DNA of 64,000 nucleotides from Athripsodes cinereus (GCA_947579605.1 OX388321.1:13295427-13359426), one strand, 5' to 3'; positions 11,623-23,727 are shown, counted from the first letter of the stretch. Notes: generated by a model from the sequence alone, not told the origin. Numbers and translations are program-made.

Positions 11623-12700
11623 GAATTGACATCATAGACTTTTGTAGATTCAACATCACTAGACTAAAAGTATGTGTTGCTATGGTAACGGAATGGTCGT
11701 AATTGTCTTTTGTTTAGATGCTAAATTTAAATTCGCAGTCCAGTTCTTTTCAATTGTCTTTTTTTTTTAAAAGGATCTAGCAGATATATAATTAAAATTA
11801 CATTAAAATTGACACCTTAATAAACAACAAAAAAATTACATGATTAATTCAATTATTGGAAAATTTCCAGAAAGAATTGAAATACAAAAAATTGACCTGT
11901 CAAATAAAAATGAAAAAGTAACAAAACAATCTTGTTTATCGATAAAGTAAATAAATAAATTAACCCATGATTAAGACTTTATTTTGAATGTGAAAAATAT
12001 AAATATCATATTCTTCAATTAAATTTATTAGAAATACTATAATAGAAAAAAAATCAAAGATACGTACATAATCAACTTTCAATAAACACTTAATATATCA
12101 CTATTTAATATTAATTTTCACAATGCGACAAAAATATTAATGGAAAATATAATTTATTATGTCCATAGTCTGAACACGAAACACAATGTTAATTAAATAA
12201 ATCACACGAATTTTCATTAAAATGTATGACCTGTCGACTAATAAATTTTGTTATTGTAATCATTCGTCGTGTTATTTTATTTCCTGTAATTTTTAGTTAA
12301 TGTTATTATAATTTTACATTGCACTGCACTGCACTAGACACGTCTTATTTTTTCAGTGGCGTTGCAAGTTGTAAATCAGACATGACATAATATTATATTA
12401 TTAATAACATGTAAAGTAGTGAAAACATCCATCAACATAAAACAGTGTAGTAGTTTGCTTGTTTGTGTGTGCGCATCTGATTGTCAGGTTTATTTATAAC
12501 TGAATAAGTATTATTATTATTATAACTTTCATACATGCATGTATTAAATTTATTAGGTTACAACCACAACAATTACAACTCATTGTGACAATTTCGACAT
12601 TGCGCATCTCATTCGTATTACAGTATGTAGGTATATATAATTAATTTAGCTAGAAAAATATTGATAATTAAACTAATTATTCAAAATAAGCTCGTTATCA
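11623..12700. other. Intergenic, no gene seen
   Basis: Very AT-rich. A short tgcac repeat lies near 12320. No gene or element recognised. Confidence 0.35.
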
Positions 12701-12704
12701 TATT

Positions 12705-12962
12705 ATTTCATTACTGTACAACCATCACACCGTATCCAAAGTGGAGTAGGCAGAGGACGAAACATCATAGATATAAATCTATCCTTACATACTTCTATCT
12801 CTTCTTCTACTTTCATGTAACATCTCATGCACGCACGCATCGATTTCTCTAGTTCACACACGACAGTCCTTGAGAATTTGATCCACGTGATCAAGCCACG
12901 TAGTTCTCAGACGCCCACGCTCATTTATAAGACGATATATGTATTTTAAGACATGCGTTGCA
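12705..12962 (-). mobile_element. LINE C-terminal fragment, SINE-A partner family
   Basis: The minus strand gives pieces of the same protein end as 7957-8447 (TWLDHVDQIL-like, RACMRCYMKVEEEIEVCKDR) with frameshifts, then the 3' tail cctactccactttggatacg, gtgtgatggttgtac. Dead copy. Confidence 0.7.
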
Positions 12963-12982
12963 TATTTGCTTATCACGTCGCT

Positions 12983-13128
12983 GATGATAATAATAATTAT
13001 CTTTATTGCACAAAAAACAAACATTATTAAAATAAAAACATTGTAGAATTTAAACCAGATAAATAAATTTGTGCAATGGGCGAGTTTATCGCAGAAGCGC
13101 TATATCTTCCAACTAACCCATGATACGT
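12983..13128 (-). mobile_element. Retroelement 3' end (gggcgagttta family)
   Basis: On the minus strand: gggttagttggaagatatag, a conserved aaactcgcccattgcacaaa segment, then ttgtgcaataaagataatta and an (ATT)n tail with a polyadenylation-like AATAAAG. Homologues at 31681-31826 and 51567-51704. May be a SINE or a LINE 3' end. Confidence 0.7.
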
Positions 13129-13394
13129 ATATAATTTTTTTTTATTATCTCATCCAACGCCGGGTTAAAACTCTAATATACTACAATCAAAGTGATTATA
13201 TAATGTTACTTACAAATATTGCGGCAGATAAAGTATTATTATTTTTAAGTATGTATATATATATAATATTTGTATGTATGTACATTATATGGATGTTATT
13301 TCATGCTATCGGTCACCTTTATCACAGTTCAAGTTATTTATTGCTTTTAGTCACACGAAGGTCGCCGAATTTGACGAATTTGATGAATTTTATT

Positions 13395-13979
13395 AATTTT
13401 ATTGATGTTTAAATAATAATAAAGATAATTTGTATTTGGCGCCGTTTAATGATCCGTGACCATCTCAAGGGTGCCATGGCTTTTCTTGAAAAGCAGTGTT
13501 TTCAGCTTACTCCTGAACGTTGCAGTGGGTTGGTTCTGTCTTAAGTCCGCTGGCAATCGGTTCCAGGCGGTTGGCCCCGCAACGCTAAAGCTCCTCTCTG
13601 CGAATTTGGAAGTGTTTGCCCTGTTGGGCTCCACAAGTTTGTTGACAGCGGTGGAAGCTGATCGCAGTGGTCGCCTCAGAGTTTCATCGAGGGGACAGAG
13701 TTCAGCGAGGCATTGAGGTGCCGTGCCGTTCAAGGCTTTGTGGACCGTGAGGCACAGTTTGAACTCCACTCTCTCTGGGACTCTCAGCCAGTGTAGCTCC
13801 TTAAGCAGTGGTGTGATGTGACAGCGCTTGTTCTCCCTATAGATGGTCCTGGCAGCAGCATTATAGGTCATCTGGAGACGATTCCGAAGGATCTGGGGCA
13901 GTCCTGTACATATGATGTTACAATAGTCTAGACGAGAGACGACGAAGGCGGCGACTAGACTCTTAACTGCGTCAAACAT
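13395..13979 (-). mobile_element. Non-LTR retrotransposon 3' part with C-terminal reverse-transcriptase ORF
   Basis: The open frame 13446-13979 encodes the thumb/C-terminal part typical of CR1/L2-Jockey elements: VSRLDYCNIICTGLP, NAAARTIY, ITPLLKELHWLRVPERVEFK, VHKALNGTAPQCLAEL, AWNRLPADLR. 5'-truncated. The 3' UTR (cacccttgagatgg, aaacggcgcc) ends in (TTA)n near 13395 and matches 7631-7699 and 16014-16088. Clade is my inference. Confidence 0.85.
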
Positions 13980-14195
13980 CCAATATATTAATAATGTATA
14001 TCATGTTGTGATACTGTAAGATTTTATTGATAATGAATATATCTTTTTTACGATTACAGTAAAAATGTTCATTGTGGCTTTTTATCTACGAATATAAATA
14101 TACTATCAGTGAATGTCTGAATCTAAACCCGCAAGGGCGTCAGAAATTCATAATGGTTGATGTCTCTTATTGTTAAATGCGACCTATTATTAATT
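13980..14195. other. Intergenic, no gene seen
   Basis: AT-rich spacer. Nothing recognised. Confidence 0.3.
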
Positions 14196-14197
14196 TG

Positions 14198-14327
14198 AGC
14201 TGGCGTCTCACTATTTCAAATGAGAGTTTATGGGTTCGATATCACCCGCTTATGACCTACTGTACCTTCACGATAAAAGAATTTTACTTACTGTAAGGGT
14301 GTTTGGGTTGTACTTGGGTTTATTTCA
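14198..14327 (+). repeat. SINE-D, decayed copy
   Basis: Degenerate B box (gggttcgatatcaccc near 14231) followed by ttcacgataaaag and gtgtttgggttgtacttggg, which match the body and 3' end of SINE-D at 37302-37463 in opposite orientation. Confidence 0.55.
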
Positions 14328-16010
14328 ACTCTAGATGAAGACAACACATTTCACTATTCCCGTTACGAAGTTTTAAGTAAGCTCTATTTTACCTTGTATC
14401 TCCATCGAATTTTGAAATTGGTTAAAATTGTTTTGTACCTTCATTACAGAAGTTTTATTTGTCAAAAAAGTACCTGCGGGGCGATATCATTTTCATTAAT
14501 AAAGGTTTGTGAATACTCAAAAGATTCAAAGTATAATAAGTATCTTAAATGTAAGCATGTGTTTTATTTTAAATTAGGTATCGTTTACAATCCCATCAAA
14601 TTCTTCGTAGCTAGATAAATAAATATCTTCGATGTTGTAATGAATGTTCCGAACAAATTAATACAGATGTTGTTTAGGATAAAAATGCGCTATGCACTTT
14701 CAACACATGTTGAGAAAATGCGTACAATTCATTGCATAACATACGTTGTAGGAAGCTATCTAGAAATCGTATTATTTTATAAGAAATAAAATAAGCATTT
14801 ACTTAACATTTTTATAGTAGACACATTTACAAATACGTACATTGGATACTCTCACATTGGCCAGTTTTACTTTTTTTTTACTTTATAGTCAGATATCGGT
14901 AAATGATTGGACTACTATGATTATATTACTCATAATTCTTTATATTGAATATACTCAAATTTACTAAAATGTCCGAAAACACAAGAAACCAAAAACACTA
15001 TGAATCTTTATTTAAGGAACGATCATTGACTTTTCAGTCAATATTCCAGCTTTGATGCGAGTTTTCTCACGAAACTTAAAATTCGCTATCCTGTAATTTA
15101 ACTGAAAATTGCCCTTATTATATTAACAATGGGAGTTGGAGATGGCAGAAGGTCTGTAGGTTGTCCCAGAAAAGCTGGAAAAGTCAATTTTTTAAATCTG
15201 TGTGTTGAAAGAATTACTTTGCTGAATGTCTCAGAAGTAATAATGGACAGGATTGTTGGAGAGAGTAACTGGGAGATTTCTCCTTTCTACTCTCTGTTTG
15301 TGATTGTTAGTTGTCTACCCTACCCACATAGAACAAGGGTAATAAGTTGTTTGTATGTACATATATCTTATAAATAAATAGTGTGGGAAATCATGTTATT
15401 GCGGTATAATCGCACAGTACCTAACTACATAACGATATCCTTTTGCGCAATGTTTTTCTTATTCCTTCAAAGTTATTTGTGGTTTAAGTAATCTCGTCAA
15501 ACTAATAATTATTGTTATTAATATTCAAACGTGCATGACGAATGAATAATCTGCGATAATTGTGGAAACGGTGGAGGTGTGTACTTATGGTCGTCTGACC
15601 TTCCATACTTGTTACGTCGTATTTCTTCTTCCATAGTTACCTACATCATATAATTAATTAAGGACGATTTTGCTGTTTATCCAGATGCGGAATTGGTGTT
15701 AGTTATCACTATGAAACGTTAATTATTCTTGTGTACACTCTTACTTCTGTCACCATCATACAATTCCTCATGCGTGCTCTCCTATTCAATGTGCTCAACA
15801 CGTGTCCGCTTTGTAGGATCTGATTCAGTATATGAACTTGCTATTTAATCCTTGGATGATCACGTCTCGGAGTATCGTTTCTCCCTCCAGTAATATTAGA
15901 CGAAGGGAAATTATTAATTTACTTGTTTACAACCGTGTATTTCAAATTCTTTGTACATTTCCAATACTGAGCCTGCGCACAGAAACTAGAGAGTGGTAAA
16001 TGTCTTGTAT
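14328..16010. other. Intergenic, no gene seen
   Basis: AT-rich. The open frames at 14394-14618 and 15129-15377 lack homology and codon evidence. No repeat recognised. Confidence 0.35.
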
Positions 16011-16013
16011 TCA

Positions 16014-16088
16014 GCGCGCCCTTGAGGTGGATTTTTTTCACAAAACGGCGCTTTACAAATCATCCAAATAATAATAATAATAATAATT
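16014..16088 (+). mobile_element. Short LINE 3' end (same family as 13395-13979)
   Basis: gcgcccttgaggtggatttt, aaacggcgctttacaaatca and an (AAT)n tail. Near-identical and inverted relative to 7631-7699. Confidence 0.75.
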
Positions 16089-16394
16089 CACAGTTTTACA
16101 AATAAAATGTTGTTCGCTATACTAGGTTTAGTTGGTCTGGATTTATCTAGACAGAAATCTAAATAAGAAGAGTGAAGTGTTATTAACTTGACAACGTCAT
16201 AACAGAACGAAAACATTTTGTGATAAAACATGATTCTTTATTTCTTTCTCCATAAAGCCTTCTCTTTCGCTCTCTATGTAATCATGGAATATCTCAATAA
16301 TAGCGTAGCTAGTGCTAAATTTAAAAAATAAATATTTTCTTCTACTTTATATTCTATATTGAGAGAGACGTCTTTCGTCTTATAAGGACATTGC

Positions 16395-16510
16395 CAGTAG
16401 ACTAATTGTATTTAATAAACATGAAAGTTGTCCTCTCGTGTCAATAAAAAAATGAGACATCCAGAATGGGTGACATATTTTATCAGTGATGTTAAATGTC
16501 TCATAGATGA
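16395..16510 (-). repeat. SINE-A fragment
   Basis: Contains gccagtagactaattg, aaacatgaaagttgtcctctc, gacatccagaatgggtgaca and gatgttaaatgtctca in SINE-A order, antisense. Confidence 0.65.
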
Positions 16511-16980
16511 AATTGTATGCTATGAATTGATGAATGGATGAAACGCGCATTCCAATGTTTCTAACCAGGTACACTCCATCAATCGTTGAATTAATTATGA
16601 AGATACTACGTATTATCTAATGACTGAAGTAAGTAGGTAATAATAATAATAAAAGTTAATCTATTTATTACTCAACACTTGAAATTGTATTTGGATTTGA
16701 GCCAAATGGATTTGACCATAAAGCGTCTAGAATCTGTTGATAAAATTGCCTACCATAACCACCATAAAACATCACACGTACAAATTACCATTTATTTTAA
16801 CTTAATCGTGCCGCTGAATTTCAAGTAGGAAAATCAAATTATAAAAGCCCGACTTATATGTGGAGAAGTAAACACAAATCAGTCTTAAATACCTAATAAT
16901 ACAGTATTTAACACATTAAGTTCTTTAGTAGATTTGCATTATGCTTCAGTTGCGTTTTTTTTTAAATTTAAGCCTACTTT
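16511..16980. other. Intergenic, no gene seen
   Basis: AT-rich. Nothing recognised. Confidence 0.3.
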
Positions 16981-16982
16981 AA

Positions 16983-17222
16983 GAGGATAAACTTGTCTGA
17001 AAGGAGGGATGTGAGGAAGCGCGGGCGTCCGAGAACTATATGCCTTGATCATGTAGATCAAATTCTCAAGGACGGCCATGTTTTGAGTAAGAGAAATCGA
17101 CGTGCGTGCATGAGAAATTGTATGACTGCGTAGAAGAAGCGAAAGAAGTATGTAAGGACAGATATATATTGCGTTCCGTTCTTTTTGCCTACCCCACTTG
17201 GAATACGGCGTGAGGGAATAGA
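16983..17222 (+). mobile_element. LINE C-terminal fragment, SINE-A partner family
   Basis: Translates with breaks to the [24 protein letters not shown] end of the LINE at 7957-8447 (a stop and a frameshift near 17130), then the 3' tail taccccacttggaatacggc, gtgagggaatag. Dead copy. The tail is closer to SINE-A than that of 7957-8447. Confidence 0.75.
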
Positions 17223-17284
17223 TCTAGTTTTCATGTAGGTATTATTATATATTCACACAGTATTTTTATCTATCGAGCCATCTT

Positions 17285-17500
17285 CTTGGAGAAGCCGGCA
17301 TAATAACTGCGTGTAAACAAACATGATTGTGAATTGTTCTTTCTGTGTTGATAAAAAATACGACATTCACGATGGATGCAATATTTCAACACTGAATTAA
17401 ATATTTTGAGTTAATGTCTTATTATATTGGCTTTTCCGCTTGTGAAAGATTCCGTGATGGTAAAGTCTTATGTGTACTGCTTTTACGAATACCTCGAAAA
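17285..17500 (-). repeat. SINE-A copy, diverged
   Basis: Blocks in antisense order: aaacaaacatgattgtgaattgt, tgttgataaaaaatacgaca, ttcacgatggatg, ttttacgaatacctcgaaaa. A piece (ttggcttttccgcttgtgaaag, ttccgtgatggta) is displaced within it. Confidence 0.5.
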
Positions 17501-17587
17501 CTTGGAAGAGTGAGAGTGATCCCCTTTGACGAAAACTCCATTACCGTCACTTGTATAACCAAATTAACGCTTAACACATGAATTCTA

Positions 17588-17710
17588 AAGAAGGCTCCGA
17601 AATTTTGTCGTCCGGCAGATTAATTGGACAAGCACACTTTGGGTCGCGGGTTCAAATTCCTTCTGGGGAACTACCAAATACATTGAAGGAGACCCACCGA
17701 CCATCCGGAT
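17588..17710 (+). repeat. SINE-C, tRNA-headed, decayed
   Basis: tccggcagattaattggaca resembles an A-box region and gtcgcgggttcaaattcc a B box, about the right distance apart, followed by ggggaactaccaaatac and ggagacccaccg. Confidence 0.5.
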
Positions 17711-18600
17711 ACCTCAGAAGTTGGAGACTTCCATTTATTCGAATTCTAGACTACACAAATCTAATGTGAGATTGTCATTTCGAATCCTTACAATATTATT
17801 GTTAAGATATTACTTTCTTCTGGGAACATTACAGTTTTCGGCTAATGTGATCCCAGAGAAAACAAAACATTTAAAACGTTGATTTCTCATTCCTTATAGA
17901 TATGAAGTGATAATTTTACATATTATTATGTCACCTTTACAATGGTTGATTGTAAAACTAACTTTAATACAGGCTAGGTAAGTGTCTGCCCGTAGGCAAG
18001 CAGGTACATTTGTGTGTATAGGTCGGTACATCAGAACGTAGATACGTTTGTCTTATAATTTGAAGTATTGTAAGTCGTGCAGTTTCGCTTATTTGCTAAT
18101 TAATAATGCTGTATCTATAGATTTAGAAATATTACAACTTGATTGCCTTGCGTCTGCTTTTGTACCAACTGATGATCGTTAAAATGTGTATGTAAGCTAA
18201 TGTGTACTTAAATGTACGTGCGTGCAAAATTACGTATGTGATTCCAATTCAATTCGCAATGTCAAATCATATCTTGTTTATATACGATAATTGTTTAATT
18301 GAATTATTTATATGATAATAGATAAAAAAAAAATGTATCATCAAAAGTACCGCGCAATCATTTAATGCAATTACAATTCTACTGAATACATACGTTATAA
18401 AATATATAATTACATTAATTGTTTCTATGTTCAATATTACAGGAGGATATTAAAACATTGCATACTGATGTTTATCGGTATTTATTTTGTGAAACTCCAT
18501 AAGTATCTCTTTAGTTAGAGCAACATCTACCACGATCGGTATAGTACAACATAGTACAAGTACCTACGGCTTTATAAAGTAGGACCGTATGTATAGAGAG
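17711..18600. other. Intergenic, no gene seen
   Basis: AT-rich. Nothing recognised. Confidence 0.3.
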
Positions 18601-18615
18601 AGCCATACTACATAT

Positions 18616-18826
18616 CAGATGTGGTAAGTGCAGTTTTTACCGAAAATGAGTTATGCGAATCTATATCATCTGAAGTATGTCCCTTAGAAATATTATTGCG
18701 GAACTCACGAGTCATTGACGAGATATTTAACAAAAACTATGTGTGGTTAGTACTAAATTGCATTGGCATCTCAATCTTTCAACTTCGATTATCTCAAAAC
18801 TATGAAAACTGCACTTACCACATCTG
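18616..18826. mobile_element. MITE-like element with 22-bp perfect terminal inverted repeats
   Basis: cagatgtggtaagtgcagtt plus TT at 18616-18637 is exactly inverted at 18805-18826. The interior (168 bp) is unrelated to the ends. No target-site duplication is visible, so the class is unknown. Confidence 0.65.
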
Positions 18827-19310
18827 TGCTCTATGCCATCGATATAGTTTGAAAACGACATCGCATGTCGAAACCTTATACACTTTGTAGCGGCTAGTTA
18901 CACCACCTACCCGCTAACATTTAATTTATTTAAAAAAATTAAATCATCAACATTTTTGGACCATAACAAGAAGAAACAACATAGGATTTTTTTTACTATT
19001 CATTCATTTTTCATTACTCATCACATCATCACCAATCATCACTGTTTTTGGATTATCTTTTAAAAATTGTAAATTTTATTTGTTTTAATGCACGCAAGAG
19101 TTTTTACTCCAAATTCGTAGAACCTTCTAAACACTATAATAAAGTTATTGTAAAACTCTAAATAATGTTTTTATTTGTTGTTAATATCAGATACCTACTG
19201 TATTTGGTCTACAGGCTAATTCCTTTGTTGTGATTATATAGATATTAAAATAGAATGGACATAAGCCTCCTCATCTGCTCACATTTGTTTTGAACCTATC
19301 TTTATCATAT
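18827..19310. other. Intergenic, no gene seen
   Basis: Contains aaaacgacatcgcatgtc (near 18851), which recurs at 41213. Otherwise AT-rich with nothing recognised. Confidence 0.3.
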
Positions 19311-19311
19311 C

Positions 19312-19525
19312 ACCACGGCATCTACGACAAGCGGAAGACCAGGAGACTATTTGCATGTAGTGAACTAGCAGGTCTTCTCCGTGCTAAAAAAGTAAGATAT
19401 TCATAATGGGTGGTATGACTTCATCGCTGAATTGAAGATAGATGTTAAATATCACGTTCTTATTTGATGTGACAATGTTTTACGAATACTTGCCTTTTGT
19501 AGGACACTTGAAAACTTATAAAAAA
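19312..19525 (-). repeat. SINE-A copy, diverged
   Basis: Antisense SINE-A: cacggcatctacgacaagcg, ggtcttctccgtgc, attcataatgggtggtatga, cttcatcgctgaattgaaga, tttacgaatacttgcctttt and ggacacttgaaaactta. Confidence 0.7.
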
Positions 19526-20110
19526 ATGTGGAATACCTATACCGGAGTCTGTGCGGATCAACATAACCTAACACTATTGAACCCAACCTAACCTAATGTC
19601 TAAGACCAGAAATGAAATTTATTAGAATAGTTTGTTTTTAAAAATAGTAGAAATATTAGAATTAGTGTATGATGACGTCTTTACTTAACTATCTGTCTCT
19701 CTGTGTTTCATTCACACAATCAAATAAAAATTATTCAAGATTAATTATTTCACTTTAAGACAGTTAAGATACACTACAGGGTGAAAGAGATAGATAGACA
19801 TCTCATTAGATTTGAGATAGTGTAGGATAAGGGTAGTTTAGTTGCTGACATTGATGCTAAAATTAACTGAAACTTCTATGTAAGTACCTAAATGTTAGTG
19901 AGAGATTTTCAATTTTATTTTCCATTATGTTCAAATGGATGGAACCTTCGCGTGCTAAGCTTTGCTGAATAGAAAATTCCTAACGAGCAGTAGGTGTCCG
20001 TCAGATATATTAGTATATTACTAGCTTTAAATCTGGTTTCGTGCAGGTAATAATCATCGACTTTACAAAAAAGATACTGAAAATATGTAGTTGAAATAAA
20101 CATAGTATTT
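19526..20110. other. Intergenic, no gene seen
   Basis: AT-rich. Nothing recognised. Confidence 0.3.
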
Positions 20111-20114
20111 TAAA

Positions 20115-20323
20115 AGATTATTAATAAAATTAAAAACACCGTTTTATTCCACTACGAGGACTGTTTATTTGTTATAACGTTTTCAACTGCAGTAACGTCA
20201 TCATCAGTAGTATTGTGTTGTTACTTGTTACTGATGATGACTGCATTGCAGTTGAAAACGTTATGACAAATAAACAATCCTCGTAGTGGAATAAAACAGT
20301 ATTTTTAATTTTATTAATAATCT
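20115..20323. mobile_element. Foldback element with structured-RNA motif, 209 bp
   Basis: The arms (about 20115-20205 and 20231-20323) are near-perfect reverse complements: agattattaataaaatt..., cactacgagga and complements. The right arm contains CTGATGA (20231), a 6-bp stem GACTGC/GCAGTT and GAAA (20254). Confidence 0.8.
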
Positions 20324-21064
20324 AATATAATGCATTTCCACAAAGTTACACTAGAAAATATAGAATATTTATAGTGTTTTATATTCCTACTTGAAAAAAA
20401 ACCTAAGATATTTAACAACTGCAAGGATTTTTATTACATATTTGTCATAATTAGATGCATAATATTGGTGGTTTATTTATATACCTACATATTTATCAAA
20501 TTTTAATATAAGCAATATTGTATACCTATTATTATACAAATACTAACGTTGGACAATATACACATTGATATAAGAATGTATGTTTTATATCCATTTGTAA
20601 AAAAAATAGTGTGATTCAAATAACAGTATGTAAAAAAAACATGAATAATGATGACAGGTTCACTTTTCATACTAAATTTCAGACACGACTTAACTAAGAC
20701 CATAATGTATTTTGTTAACAAATTAATGAAGATCCATCCATTTTAGCGGAATGTATCTTGAGGACGAATATTTTATGTTACCAAGTTTCATTGTATATGT
20801 ATAATAATATGAAATTTTAAAGAGGACAAATAAACATATCTACATACATGCACACTTACGAATGGAATAAAATATTTTTCCACCAAGTCGACTAGCTTAC
20901 AAATCCTGATAATGTTGCAGATATAATCAAGAATTTTTCATGTCTATTGTTTCACATTTCACGAACTAACTTTAATTTAAATCTTACAGGTATAATATAG
21001 AGGTTGTTACATAAAAAAAAAAACTATTATCATTTAATGGTTCTCAAAAATGGAATAGTCTAAT
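20324..21064. other. Intergenic, no gene seen
   Basis: AT-rich. The minus-strand frame 20503-20721 has no recognisable homology. Confidence 0.3.
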
Positions 21065-21072
21065 GAGTGTAT

Positions 21073-21443
21073 TAGTGATGTAACGAATGTGTGATTTTGG
21101 ATATTCGCGAATACGAATATTTGTTGCCGACATTCGCGAATAGCGAATATTGACTTGCCTTGAATTTCTACAATTGCTCAAGCATTAAAATTTCTTCCCC
21201 CCCCCGTCGTCGTCGATTTTTTAAAATGGTATAGGAATTTAAAATATTTCAAATCTCTTCGGTGTTCTTAAAGAATATTTGCTTGCAGTACATTTTTCTA
21301 CAATGTACCGGGTAAGTATCCGGTACTTTTACCGAATATCCGATACTTTATCACCAAAATAATATTCGCAAAATATTCGCATATTTTTTTTGCGAATACT
21401 TTGAAATATGCGAATGCGAATACGAATATTCGTTACATCACTA
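21073..21443. mobile_element. hAT-type MITE, 371 bp, with perfect 8-bp target-site duplication
   Basis: Ends tagtgatgtaacgaat and its complement, with many internal cgaatattcg motifs. GAGTGTAT flanks it exactly at 21065-21072 and 21444-21451, the 8-bp size expected for hAT insertion. No transposase, so non-autonomous. Confidence 0.92.
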
Positions 21444-21451
21444 GAGTGTAT

Positions 21452-21850
21452 TGCCATTGCCTTTTTTGCGAAACTAATATGTGTGAAATTACGTATTAGT
21501 TTATTTTTTACAAACGCGACATTAACAAGCAACGTAATCTACACTTAATAAACTTTTTCTAATATGTTTTTGTATTGCATAATCAGTTGTCTTTTTGCAT
21601 ATTTTAAACGATAAAAAACAATGATTATGCAATAATCATAAACAATAATCAGTAGTTTATTTTTACGTATAGTTAGAAAACTCTTCTGCCAAAAACGCTC
21701 CTGCCAGGAGACAGAAAATGCCAGGTTATTTTAATGAAAACGTTCTAGTTTTCTCTATGAAAATGACTGTTTCTGTCTCTCAAAATGACTGTTTATAGAA
21801 AAAAAAATAATAGAAAATTATATCTAATTCTTTTTGAACTCAATGGCAGT
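21452..21850. other. Intergenic, no gene seen
   Basis: AT-rich. Contains repeated aataatcag/aacaataatcag words near 21640 and caaaatgactgttt near 21780. No element defined. Confidence 0.3.
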
Positions 21851-21854
21851 AGTC

Positions 21855-22155
21855 GACAAAGAATAATTGGTCTCCCGCTCTTTGCCGTAAGTTTTCTAGT
21901 GTCCTGTTAAAGCAACACCACCTTAATATAAGGCCGTGACACTACTAGCGGTGTATAGCGGCTATATTAAGGTTGGTTAAAGTTAGGTGTTAAAATAAAA
22001 ATATTTTATGTTTTAAATTCAGCCACGAGAAGTCCCACCGATCCTGAATGTCATATTTTTTTGTTTGCATGGAGAAGACTGCTTGTATGTTTAATACATG
22101 CAGGTGGTCTGCTGGCTACCCCAGTTGTGGGATATCTGTGATGGTATAGTAGTAA
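21855..22155 (+). repeat. SINE-A copy with internal insertion
   Basis: The 5' part (aagaataattggtctcccgc to gtgtcctgtta) is separated from the core (aattcagccacgag, gatcctgaatgtcat) and tail (gctggctaccccagttgtgg, gatggtatagtagtaa) by about 85 bp (about 21914-21998) of unrelated sequence with internal inverted ccttaatata/tatattaagg. Confidence 0.75.
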
Positions 22156-22870
22156 CTCAGTTGCATGACTATATAATCATGTATATCCTTGACTACCTAT
22201 AGACTTCCGGTTAGGAAAATTACGAGGATTACCATTCCGAGGATTTTTCGAAATCACTTTAACCACATCCTAAGCATTTATATTATATTTTCCAACGTCT
22301 AAGTATTTACCAAGTAATTGTATCAAAGATAAGACTCAATAGAAGTAAGGATCTATTTACCTTCTATACTTACTATATCACTCTAACACTGTTTGCTCAC
22401 ATGGTCATATAGATACGTAATAAATAATAGTATCATTCTATTCTTCTCTAGGTTATCCAATCGTTTACAAGTGATCATTATTATCTAATTTGCTAATTCA
22501 TTGACTGTATTAGTGCGTAAGTACCTAGTAGAATGCATATTATAAAATACATTCTATTAGAGTAGACAATAGATTAGGTCGAGAGTATTCGAAAACATAA
22601 TGATGTATTATGATTAGATACGAAAGATAGAAGCTTTTAGTGATTTTGTACCAATCGTGTACACTGTGACTGTACCCAACCTCTTTCATTGACAAGCTTG
22701 ATGTCGTTGTCATATGAACATTATTCTCTTAAGTAGGCTCTTCTAGACCGTTAAGAACCTTGTAATTGGACATTCTTAAAAAAAATACCTACTAGCTGGG
22801 ATCATTAAAGCTTCTCTCTTGCAACACGGAAGCTACAGGTGTTTGCATATTACGTCTGTACATCCGTACA
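22156..22870. other. Intergenic, no gene seen
   Basis: AT-rich. Nothing recognised. Confidence 0.3.
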
Positions 22871-22918
22871 TTGGTTTGGGACTAGCTCGATCTGTGTGAG
22901 TTGTCTATACATGTTAAT
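22871..22918 (+). repeat. SINE-B 3' scrap
   Basis: tggtttgggactagctcgat, ctgtgtgagttgtctatac: the terminal part of SINE-B only. Confidence 0.65.
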
Positions 22919-22965
22919 GATAATAGTCTCACGTTTTTAGCATAATCATTCTACCTGAAATTCAT

Positions 22966-23400
22966 ATCATCACGGCACTTCACACAAGCGGGGTAGCCAG
23001 CGGACTAACTACGTTTAATAAACATGTAAGTTGTCCTCTTTATGTCGATAAAAATGAAGACATTCAGAATAGTTCGCATGTCTCATCGCTGAATAGAAGA
23101 TGTTAAATGATGATATAACGAAAACAAAATTGTTTTTAGTTTTACTATATTTTATTTGTTAAATAAGTTGGTTTCGACCTATGAGGTCATTGTAAAACTC
23201 TGGAGTTTTAAAAAAAATTTGTTTTTGTTATATCAATATAATGGAGTTTTACAAAATTAACGTCGACTCAATAAATAAATGTTGAATGTCTTTAACACAA
23301 CGTTTTACGATTGCCTGCCTTTTACAAGGCACTCGAAAACTACACAAAAGAGTGGGAGATCTACTCTCTATCGGTAAATCCACGGGGTAGTCCACCTGAA
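22966..23400 (-). repeat. SINE-A copy split by an insertion
   Basis: Tail side (catcacggcacttcacacaa, gcggggtagccagcgg...catctcatcgctgaatag) at 22966-23106 and head side (attgcctgccttttacaagg, cactcgaaaact, agagtgggagat) at about 23291-23400 flank roughly 180 bp that includes gtttcgacctatgaggtc and inverted ttttgttatatc-type words. Confidence 0.7.
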
Positions 23401-23727
23401 ACCCAATATTTTGTAAGACACGCGTTAACGTTAGATATAAATTTTAGCAATCATTTCATTATTCTAACTGCAACGAGAAACATGCGTAAGTCATAATGCA
23501 TTGTTAATTTGTTAGTGGTGCGTGAGGCTCAACATTTTATTTTGATAAACAATATTTATAATAGTGGGCGATACCCTCTTGTTGATAAACTTTTGTCATT
23601 ACAAAGGTGATTCGTAAAGATTTATTGTGGTGACATTATACAAGTAATATTAATAAGATGATCAAACAATTAATATTATTTTTACTGTCGCTATGTAAAT
23701 GTATTTATCTATACCCATTTGGTACCC
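23401..23727. other. Intergenic, no gene seen
   Basis: AT-rich. Nothing recognised. Confidence 0.3.

Noticed and set aside
13130..13170. Helitron 3' end (caacgccgggtt...ctaat)
   Set aside because: The hairpin is broken and CTAG is absent; too decayed to call.
15129..15377. 82-codon open frame with Gly/Arg-rich start
   Set aside because: No family recognised and no flanking exon; composition alone is insufficient.
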